Source: Clostridiales bacterium UBA3259
Lineage (GTDB): Bacteria; Bacillota_A; Clostridia; Oscillospirales; Oscillospiraceae
Reading direction: 5' to 3'
DNA length: 10,137 nt
Assembly (NCBI GenBank): GCA_002362625.1
Contig: DEUP01000039.1
Location: forward strand, 11,542 to 21,678
Positions 5,353 through 10,137 of this stretch are shown one piece after another. Both the position numbers and the translations under genes were made by a program. The stretch's first letter is position 1, and every line of letters begins with the position of its first letter. A model generated the notes under the pieces. That model was not told where the DNA came from. It made no database searches and worked only from the letters and a program-made list of their open reading frames with translations.

Positions 5353-6304
5353 TAGTTCTCTGGTGAGCTACACCAAGATTTCTCCGAACAGGACAAGCCC
5401 GAGAAACCATGAGGTAGACAGAATCACTCCTCATTGTGTGGTGGGTCAGTGTTCGGTGGAGACTGTCGGGAACATCTTCGCTCCCACTTCGAGACAGGCC
5501 AGCTCGAACTACGGTATCGGCGCAGACGGTCGTATCGGTATGTACTGTGAGGAGAAAGACCGTAGTTGGTGTTCTTCCAGCGGTGCGAACGACCATCGGG
5601 CAATCACGATTGAGTGTGCGTCAGACACCACAGCTCCGTATGCGATGAACAGCAAGGTTTACAATGCTCTGATTGACCTCTGCGTGGACATCTGCAAACG
5701 GTACGACAAGACGAAACTTCTCTGGCTGGTAGACAAAGAGAAGACCCTCGCCTACAAGCCGCAGAAGGACGAAATGATTATCACCGTTCATCGCTGGTTT
5801 GCTAATAAGAGCTGTCCCGGGGACTGGCTCTTTAACAGGCTCGGAGAGCTGGCTACGGCGGTCACACAGCGGCTTGGAGGGGCTGGGGGTAGTAGTAATA
5901 CCCCCTCGACCACAAAGCCCTCTACGGGGGCTGGAAACGCCCTGTACAGGGTGCGTAAATCGTGGTCTGATAACAAAAGCCAGAAGGGAGCATTTAAGTC
6001 TCTGGACAATGCGAAAGCCGCCGCTGACAACAACCCCGGGTACTCGGTGTTTGACAGCAACGGCAAAGTTGTGTACACCCCCGGCGGCACGACTACCAGC
6101 TTCAAGCCTTACATGGTGAGGGTGACAACTGGGGAGCTGAATATCCGCAAAGGAGCGGGTACGAACTATGCCATTACCGGGGCTATCCGGGACAGGGGCG
6201 TTTATACCATTGTCGAGGAAGCTCATGGCGAGGGTGCTACTCTGTGGGGCAAGCTGAAATCTGGTGCTGGGTGGATTTCGCTCGACTTCACGATGAAGCT
6301 CTAA
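5345..6304 (+). CDS. phage endolysin, N-acetylmuramoyl-L-alanine amidase, 319 aa
   Basis: Cuts the amide bond between muramic acid and the stem peptide of peptidoglycan, releasing phage at the end of infection. Residues about 5-178 form an Amidase_2 (T7 lysozyme-type) domain. His30, His149 and Cys157 are the expected zinc ligands, while Tyr56 and Lys155 fit the T7 lysozyme Tyr46/Lys128 positions with the same spacing around HRWFANKSC. A Gly/Ser/Thr/Pro linker follows (179-198). Next is a 45-residue SPOR-like repeat segment (YRVRKSWSDNKSQKGAFKSLDNA...GYSVFDSNGKVVY), then a C-terminal SH3 domain (about 257-318) for wall binding. There is no signal peptide, so export needs a holin. The domain set is complete and the gene looks functional. 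It overlaps both neighbours. Confidence 0.93.
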   Translation: MSNSSLVSYTKISPNRTSPRNHEVDRITPHCVVGQCSVETVGNIFAPTSRQASSNYGIGADGRIGMYCEEKDRSWCSSSGANDHRAITIECASDTTAPYAMNSKVYNALIDLCVDICKRYDKTKLLWLVDKEKTLAYKPQKDEMIITVHRWFANKSCPGDWLFNRLGELATAVTQRLGGAGGSSNTPSTTKPSTGAGNALYRVRKSWSDNKSQKGAFKSLDNAKAAADNNPGYSVFDSNGKVVYTPGGTTTSFKPYMVRVTTGELNIRKGAGTNYAITGAIRDRGVYTIVEEAHGEGATLWGKLKSGAGWISLDFTMKL

Positions 6305-6603
6305 TGCCTTATCGGGGCAAAAGAAGTAAAAAGGCTCGCATGGAGTTCTCAAAAGTAATTCTGGTTGTTGCGGCTATCGTAAATCTGGCGGTGATTGTCT
6401 TCACCTTCGTTATGATATGGAGGACGAGTGACCTCTCGCCGCTCACATACCTTATCCCGGCAGTAGCCGCCGAGACCGCCACAGGCACAGGATTTTATTA
6501 TTCCAAGGCCAAGGTGGAAAACAGAATAAAACTGATGAAGCACTACAAGGTCGAGCCTACGGAAAATTCGTTCAATGATGAAGGAGGAGCTTACAATGGT
6601 TGA
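6304..6603 (+). CDS. small phage membrane protein, holin candidate, 99 aa
   Basis: Two membrane helices are visible: about residues 16-37 (VILVVAAIVNLAVIVFTFVMIW) and about 45-63 (LTYLIPAVAAETATGTGFYY). A basic start (PYRGKRSKKAR) and a charged tail flank them. The ATG overlaps the last base of the endolysin stop (TAATG), giving stop-start coupling; a second in-frame ATG at 6340 is possible. Two-helix proteins next to an amidase are often holins or holin regulators. The next gene is a more certain holin, so this one may be a partner or antiholin. No catalytic motif is seen. Confidence 0.65.
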   Translation: MPYRGKRSKKARMEFSKVILVVAAIVNLAVIVFTFVMIWRTSDLSPLTYLIPAVAAETATGTGFYYSKAKVENRIKLMKHYKVEPTENSFNDEGGAYNG

Positions 6604-6910
6604 TTTGACACAGGTAATCGTAGCGTTTCTGACGCTGGTCTTCTCTCTGGTATCGGTGTACCTCATTCCGTTTCTGAAAACCAAAGTCAGCGGCGAACAG
6701 CTTGAAACCATCAAGTTTTGGGTGAATATCGCTGTCGAAGCCGCCGAAATGATTTATGTCGGCAAGGGCAAGGGAGCGGAGAAGAAAGCCTATGTGGAGA
6801 AATATTTGAGCGAAAAGGGCTTTCACCTCGACACCCGGGAGATTGACAGTCTTATCGAAGCGGCTGTGCTTGAGCTGAAAATCGCTACCAAAAAGAAAGA
6901 GGAAGCCTAA
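6596..6910 (+). CDS. phage holin, LLH family, 104 aa
   Basis: Forms or triggers the membrane lesion that lets the endolysin reach the wall. One N-terminal membrane helix (about residues 5-27, TQVIVAFLTLVFSLVSVYLIPFL) is followed by an amphipathic helical part with the LLH-type pattern 'WVNIAVEAAEMIY...KKAYVEKYLSEKGFHLDTREIDSLIEAAV'. The ATG follows AAGGAGGAG at 6581-6589 and overlaps the previous gene by 8 nt. It is the last gene of the late operon. A short stem (6899-6905 with 6922-6928) follows its stop but lacks a T-run. Confidence 0.8.
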   Translation: MVDLTQVIVAFLTLVFSLVSVYLIPFLKTKVSGEQLETIKFWVNIAVEAAEMIYVGKGKGAEKKAYVEKYLSEKGFHLDTREIDSLIEAAVLELKIATKKKEEA

Positions 6911-6991
6911 CCGAAGTCAGACTTCCTCAATCGTCAGAACAAACCCGAAACAGTGCTTCACGAAAAACATAGGGTTCGGATTTGCACATTC

Positions 6992-7073
6992 TGGTGGAGA
7001 TAAGCGGAATCGAACCGCTTAGGCATTGAATGCCATTCAGGCGCTCTCCCATCCAAATCAGTTACATACCCCC
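6992..7073 (-). tRNA. degenerate tRNA-Ala(GGC)-like sequence, probable pseudo-tRNA or attachment-site remnant
   Basis: Read on the minus strand, 82 nt including an encoded CCA. The acceptor arms pair over 7 bp with two G-T pairs (GGGGGTA with TATCTCC). The T arm is perfect (AGCGG-TTCGATT-CCGCT). The anticodon region reads CCTGA-ATGGCAT-TCAAT, so the anticodon GGC (Ala) lies in a 7-base loop, but only three of five stem pairs form. The 5' side of the D arm cannot pair, and the molecule is about 6 nt too long. This is what remains if a tRNA-Ala was partly overwritten, as happens where an element integrates in a tRNA 3' half, or if it decayed. It lies just after the last phage gene, where an attachment site is expected. 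A working tRNA is unlikely. Confidence 0.55.
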
Positions 7074-7191
7074 AACAGGGAAAGACTATTTTCTAATTGA
7101 GGGCGTTTTTGACGGGATGTGGAATGCTCAGGTTCTGATAAAGTTACTCTTGTTGCCCAATGATAAGGTTTTCTACCTGATATATATATTC

Positions 7192-7968
7192 TTACAGATT
7201 ATTTACAGGTATTTCCAGACCACATACTATAATAGCACTTACCTCATCTGGATTCAGAGATTTCTTAAACATACCTTCGCCAGATGCAAAAAATGGGCTT
7301 TCTTTACCACGAATAGAATGATGCAATTCCACCTCAATAAGCGATCCGTTTTTCAACAACAAGAACGTATTAAAACCATTGGCAAGCCTGTTGATATCAT
7401 TATCTGGAAGCTTCATTTCCATATGTATTCCTAAAGCAGAAAGCTGTATGGTGGATACTTGCGCATAGAAGCCGTCATCTTTAGAGACTGGAACTGTTAG
7501 TTCATGCTGTAGAAGTTCTTTGTACGATCTATTAATCTTTAGCCTGAATGATACACTCCATGCACCTTCTATCGTCCTCAGGTTGTCTCCGTATCCAAAT
7601 GATAAATTTTCAAACGAAACAGTGTGTAGCTCATTGCTATTGTATTTTGGGAAACTTGACATTTCTTCTTCAATCCAAATTGTTTTCTCATCGCTGCTTA
7701 AACTGTACTGAACGCCTCCGCCGAAGGATCTCTTCAAGTCACAGTTTGTTATCGAATTGAAATGTGTCGTGGGATCAATATTAGCACCGTCTTGCCTTTT
7801 TAGTGAATAGCGTATCCGCACATTATATTGATCTCCAATTGCTTCATCGACACAAAGTACATAATCATTTATATAGACTTTTTCTATGCTTGGATTAAAT
7901 GTACCTTGACAGGCTTTCAGGACAGTGGATAACAACAGAATCATGCAGATCATTCTTTTCAAACGCAT
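7192..7968 (-). CDS. lipoprotein of a regulator-lipoprotein operon, 258 aa
   Basis: Begins with a type II signal peptide (MRLKRMICMILLLSTVLKAC), with Cys20 in an LKAC lipobox; the lysine at -2 is unusual. The rest is predicted extracellular and rich in beta strand, with segments such as VYINDYVLCVDEAIGD, GAWSVSFRLKIN and VSTIQLSALGIHMEMKLP. This recalls DUF4179/DUF5643-type domains of anti-sigma and sensor lipoproteins, held here at low certainty. I choose ATG 7968 behind GGAGGTG; the frame is open upstream to 8034, but that would overlap the preceding gene. It follows the membrane HTH gene by 19 nt, so the two form an operon, and a sensory partnership across the membrane is a fair inference. 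No good terminator follows. Confidence 0.75.
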   Translation of the reverse strand: MRLKRMICMILLLSTVLKACQGTFNPSIEKVYINDYVLCVDEAIGDQYNVRIRYSLKRQDGANIDPTTHFNSITNCDLKRSFGGGVQYSLSSDEKTIWIEEEMSSFPKYNSNELHTVSFENLSFGYGDNLRTIEGAWSVSFRLKINRSYKELLQHELTVPVSKDDGFYAQVSTIQLSALGIHMEMKLPDNDINRLANGFNTFLLLKNGSLIEVELHHSIRGKESPFFASGEGMFKKSLNPDEVSAIIVCGLEIPVNNL

Positions 7969-7987
7969 TTTCACCACCTCCTTCCTA

Positions 7988-8446
7988 TTATTCAAATGGC
8001 TCAAGCGAGAATGTGTACGATGGGTAATCATCATCCACGCTCGTGGTCAGTTCCCCTATTGGAACAATTTGTTCCTGCTCCTGGTTTCGGCTCTGCACCG
8101 CAATCATGCAGACGAGAATTCCAATGACTACGCCCAGGAGCAAAGTGCCGATGAGAAGGAAAACGCCCTTGCGTTTTTCGGTTTTCGGCTTCTCACTCTG
8201 CTCTTTCGACGCTTGTTTCTGCTTGTCCTCGTTCTCACGAGAATCATCCGCGTTGTCGCTGAGCAGGTAGTCAACCGACACGCCGTATAGCTCGCTCAAT
8301 ACTTTCAGGTTATCTGTAGTGGGGACTGCCGCGCCGACTTCCCATTTGGATACGGCCTGGCGGGAAACATGCAGCGTTTCCGATAGCTGTGATTGTGTCA
8401 GTCCCTTCTGTTTTCTCAGGAACGCTAGCTTTTCGGGTAAGCTCAT
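7988..8446 (-). CDS. membrane-anchored Xre-family transcriptional regulator, 152 aa
   Basis: Residues 5-62 are a classic HTH_3/Xre domain (LAFLRKQKGLTQSQLSETLHVSRQAVSKWEVGAAVPTTDNLKVLSELYGVSVDYLL). A charged linker rich in Lys, Glu and Gln follows (66-93), then a single membrane helix (94-117, GVFLLIGTLLLGVVIGILVCMIAV). A short acidic outside tail ends it. The design is a one-component membrane regulator, with DNA binding inside and a short sensor or partner-binding tail outside. The ATG at 8446 follows AGGAGA; a longer frame to 8638 has no support. It is co-transcribed with the lipoprotein gene 7192-7968, its likely partner. This appears to be host chromosome rather than phage. Confidence 0.85.
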   Translation of the reverse strand: MSLPEKLAFLRKQKGLTQSQLSETLHVSRQAVSKWEVGAAVPTTDNLKVLSELYGVSVDYLLSDNADDSRENEDKQKQASKEQSEKPKTEKRKGVFLLIGTLLLGVVIGILVCMIAVQSRNQEQEQIVPIGELTTSVDDDYPSYTFSLEPFE

Positions 8447-8473
8447 TTTTCTCCTGCCCCCATTTATAATAGA

Positions 8474-8502
8474 ATAATAATCGAAATCGCAGGAAAAGTA
8501 AA
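8474..8502 (-). promoter_or_regulatory. candidate promoter for the HTH-lipoprotein operon
   Basis: On the minus strand, TTTACT (8502-8497), a 17-bp spacer and TATTAT (8479-8474). The hexamers are only fair. The spacer contains CGATTTCG (8489-8482 on this strand), the same core as the phage-side operator at 241-254. Confidence 0.4.
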
Positions 8503-8522
8503 CCGCAAGCAGTTTGCATTTC

Positions 8523-8595
8523 GGCAACCTGTGGTTGCCTTTCCGCTTTTGGATAGGGATGACCCCGGAACCTGCCCTGTGGGCAAGCCGGAATA
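8523..8595. other. cluster of hairpins between two minus-strand transcription units
   Basis: GGCAACC-TGT-GGTTGCC (8523-8539) is a perfect 7-bp hairpin. TGCCC-TGT-GGGCA follows within 8572-8584 and uses the same CC-TGT-GG tip. It sits inside flanking CCGG/CCGG and GGATA/TATCC pairs that would extend the fold to about 8551-8598. No gene is visible here. It may be a tandem terminator region or a small structured RNA. Confidence 0.4.
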
Positions 8596-8608
8596 TCCTA
8601 TATGAAGA

Positions 8609-8635
8609 GAGGCAGGATCCATTGGATCCTGCCTC
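8609..8635 (-). terminator. terminator of the phosphofructokinase gene
   Basis: A 12-bp perfect stem (GAGGCAGGATCC, 3-base loop, GGATCCTGCCTC), 19 bases past the stop codon of the minus-strand gene. On that strand it is followed by TCTCTTC, a weak pyrimidine tract. Confidence 0.7.
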
Positions 8636-8654
8636 CACAATACTTATGAAACCC

Positions 8655-9899
8655 TTACTTCGCGAACACCCGCTTCAGCTTTACGAACCGGGGCAGGCCG
8701 TCTTCCTTGACCATGCCGGTCTCGCCCTGGATCAGGGGCATGCAGTAATCCAGGAAGCCCTGGGTCACGCCGTTGCCGGCCTCGTTGATCCACTCCAGAG
8801 GCACCTTCTTCTCGGTGTTGGCAACCAAAGTCAGGTCGAACAGCTCCGGCTCGCACTTGTAGCCATTTTCGTCCCGGGTGCACTTGAAGCCCACCATCTT
8901 GTCGGTGATGCCGGCCACGGCGGATTCCACGGCCACCTTGCCGGACATGAAGGACTCGGCGATGTCGGTGCCGGAGGCGCAGTGAGCAGCACAGCGCTGG
9001 AGCAGGCTCAGCTCAATGGGACGCACCTTGCAGCCCAGCTCGGCCTTGATGATGTCGGTGAGGCGGGCAGCCAGACCGCCCAGCTGGGCATGGCCGAAGC
9101 CGTCGGTGCCGGAGGTCTTTGCCTCGGACACGAAGGTGCCGTCGGCGTAGTGGATGCCCTCCGAAACGGCCACCAGGCAGTTCTTCTTCTCGTTGTAGAC
9201 CCGCTTTACATCGGCGATGAACTGGTCCATATCGAAGTCCCGCTCGGGCAGGTAAATGAGGTCGGGCCCGTCGCCCTTGACACCCGCGCAGGCAGCGGCG
9301 GCGGTGAGCCAGCCGGCGTGACGGCCCATGCACTCAATGACGGTGACCATGCCGGTGTCATACACCTGGCTGTCCCGGGAGACCTCCATGAAGGAGGTGG
9401 CGATATACTTGGCGGCGGAGGCGAAGCCGGGGCAGTGGTCGGTACCGGCCAGGTCGTTGTCGATGGTCTTGGGCACGCCCATAACACGGCACTCATAGCC
9501 AACCTTGCTCATATACTTACTGATTTTGTTGCAGGTGTCCATGGAGTCGTTGCCGCCGTTGTAGAAGAAGTAGCGGACGTTGTACTTCTGGAAGATCTCC
9601 AGGATCCGCTTGTAGTCGGTGTCGTCCACATCGGGATCGGCGATCTTATAGCGGCAGGAGCCAAGAGCGGAGGAGGGAGTGTGGAGCATGTTGGCAAGCT
9701 CAGCGGGATCTTCCTCGTCCATAATCATGAGCTGATCGTTCAGCACACCCTTAATGCCGTGGAAGGCACCGTAGACGGTGGTGATATTCTCGTTCTCCAG
9801 ACCGGCCTTGATAACGCCGTAGGCGGAGCAGTTGATGACGGAAGAGGGGCCGCCGGACTGGCCGATGATCAGAGAACCGACAAGTGTATTTTCGGACAT
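8655..9899 (-). CDS. pfp: 6-phosphofructokinase, pyrophosphate-dependent type, 414 aa
   Basis: Phosphorylates fructose 6-phosphate to fructose 1,6-bisphosphate in glycolysis; the PPi-using form is reversible. Visible motifs are GQSGGP (13-18) at the phosphate-donor site, GGNDS (115-119), PKTIDNDL (143-150) with catalytic Asp147, TDHCPG (153-158) and MGRHAG (191-196). In the ATP enzymes GGDGS and PGTIDND are usual. Here Asp118 replaces the small glycine and Lys144 replaces the glycine before TIDND, the two known marks of pyrophosphate use. The length agrees with the roughly 410-residue clostridial PPi enzymes. ATG 9899 follows GGAGGT; an in-frame TTG at 9914 overlaps that ribosome binding site and is rejected. 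Coding G+C is clearly higher than in the phage part. It is divergent from an aldolase gene. Confidence 0.93.
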   Translation of the reverse strand: MSENTLVGSLIIGQSGGPSSVINCSAYGVIKAGLENENITTVYGAFHGIKGVLNDQLMIMDEEDPAELANMLHTPSSALGSCRYKIADPDVDDTDYKRILEIFQKYNVRYFFYNGGNDSMDTCNKISKYMSKVGYECRVMGVPKTIDNDLAGTDHCPGFASAAKYIATSFMEVSRDSQVYDTGMVTVIECMGRHAGWLTAAAACAGVKGDGPDLIYLPERDFDMDQFIADVKRVYNEKKNCLVAVSEGIHYADGTFVSEAKTSGTDGFGHAQLGGLAARLTDIIKAELGCKVRPIELSLLQRCAAHCASGTDIAESFMSGKVAVESAVAGITDKMVGFKCTRDENGYKCEPELFDLTLVANTEKKVPLEWINEAGNGVTQGFLDYCMPLIQGETGMVKEDGLPRFVKLKRVFAK

Positions 9900-9976
9900 G
9901 GGTATTACCTCCAATAAATAATAGATAATTTCCTACGGATTTGTGGGACTTGCCCATGCAAACCCTATCAGTTCAA

Positions 9977-10005
9977 ATTATAACACGTTTCCAGGTAAAT
10001 GGCAA
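9977..10005 (-). promoter_or_regulatory. promoter of the phosphofructokinase gene
   Basis: On the minus strand, TTGCCA (10005-10000), a 17-bp spacer and TATAAT (9982-9977). The leader to the start codon is about 70 nt and holds a small TGGG/CCCA hairpin. Confidence 0.75.
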
Positions 10006-10014
10006 ATATTATTA

Positions 10015-10042
10015 TTGAAATTGGAGAAAAATGTGCTATAAT
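10015..10042 (+). promoter_or_regulatory. promoter of the aldolase gene
   Basis: TTGAAA (10015-10020), a 16-bp spacer and TATAAT (10037-10042) with an extended -10 TGC. It is back to back with the phosphofructokinase promoter; only nine bases separate the two -35 boxes. Confidence 0.75.
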
Positions 10043-10057
10043 AGTTTTATCAAAAAT

Positions 10058-10073
10058 GCGGGCGGATGCCCGC
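10058..10073 (+). other. 5' leader hairpin of the aldolase mRNA
   Basis: GCGGGC (10058-10063) pairs with GCCCGC (10068-10073) around GGAT. It is close to the expected transcript start and would protect the 5' end or affect stability. No T-run follows, so it is not a terminator. Confidence 0.5.
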
Positions 10074-10096
10074 GGTTTAAGAAAGGATTGATTCCA

Positions 10097-10137
10097 ATGG
10101 CTCTTGTTACTTCTACCGAGATGTTCAAGAAGGCTTA
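10097..10137 (+). CDS. fba: fructose-bisphosphate aldolase class II, N-terminal fragment
   Basis: Only 13 complete codons lie in the window, MALVTSTEMFKKA, and the frame continues past the edge. This is the well-known start of class II fructose-1,6-bisphosphate aldolases of Firmicutes (MALVT.TEM..KA), which split fructose 1,6-bisphosphate into two triose phosphates, the step right after phosphofructokinase. A GAAAGGA ribosome binding site (10081-10087) lies at suitable distance. The divergent phosphofructokinase gene supports the call. Confidence 0.75.
   Translation, partial: MALVTSTEMFKKA

Noticed and set aside
6992..7073. An opal-suppressor reading (anticodon TCA) of the tRNA-like sequence
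   Set aside because: An alternative loop ATTCAAT would put TCA as anticodon, but only three stem pairs form and no room remains for the variable loop.
7030..7434. Plus-strand 134-codon frame over the tRNA-like sequence and the lipoprotein end
   Set aside because: It starts within the tRNA-like sequence and is antisense to the lipoprotein gene; no ribosome binding site precedes it.
8514..9917. A 467-codon plus-strand open frame across the phosphofructokinase gene
   Set aside because: It is the antisense shadow of a G+C-rich gene with all family motifs. The product is a low-complexity string of Gly, Ala, Val, Leu and His with no domain, and lacks a suitable ribosome binding site.
1..10137. 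CRISPR array, rRNA genes or insertion sequences
   Set aside because: No regularly spaced repeats, no rRNA-like sequence and no transposase were seen on either strand.

Overview
The window looks like a low-to-moderate G+C Gram-positive gut bacterium of the class Clostridia, probably the Oscillospiraceae/Ruminococcaceae group (inference). The basis is strong AGGAGG ribosome binding sites, lipoproteins, phage lysis genes of Firmicutes type, and a pyrophosphate-type phosphofructokinase divergent from a class II aldolase. It is mostly a decayed prophage or prophage-like element (about 1-7070) next to ordinary chromosome (about 7190-10137).

Region 1 (1-940) is a divergent control region. A 51-codon gene leaves leftward and a 74-codon HTH regulator leaves rightward. 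Their promoters carry copies of a palindromic operator, ACACGATTTCGTGT, and a G+C-rich, repeat-rich non-coding island lies between them. After the regulator comes a 106-bp imperfect palindrome centred exactly on a 12-bp perfect palindrome.

Region 2 (960-2949) is an accessory cassette: a Bro-N/antirepressor-like protein, a small serine resolvase overlapping it by 4 nt, a second small HTH protein driven by a consensus promoter inside the end of the resolvase gene, a secreted lipoprotein, and a 34-aa basic membrane peptide. It ends at a strong terminator.

Region 3 (3020-6910) begins with a large terminase that loses its reading frame homology in the nuclease domain and runs straight into genes normally found at the far end of the late operon: a tail-end/pre-lysis protein, two CD1375-like micro-proteins, a membrane protein, an amidase endolysin and two holin-like proteins. 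The whole portal, capsid and tail block is absent, so this cannot be an autonomous phage as it stands.

Region 4 (6992-7073) is a degenerate tRNA-Ala-like sequence on the minus strand that may mark the attachment site. Region 5 (7192-8446) is a minus-strand two-gene operon of a membrane-anchored HTH regulator and a lipoprotein. Region 6 (8609-10137) is core glycolysis: a PPi-type 6-phosphofructokinase on the minus strand and the first codons of a fructose-bisphosphate aldolase on the plus strand, fired from back-to-back promoters.
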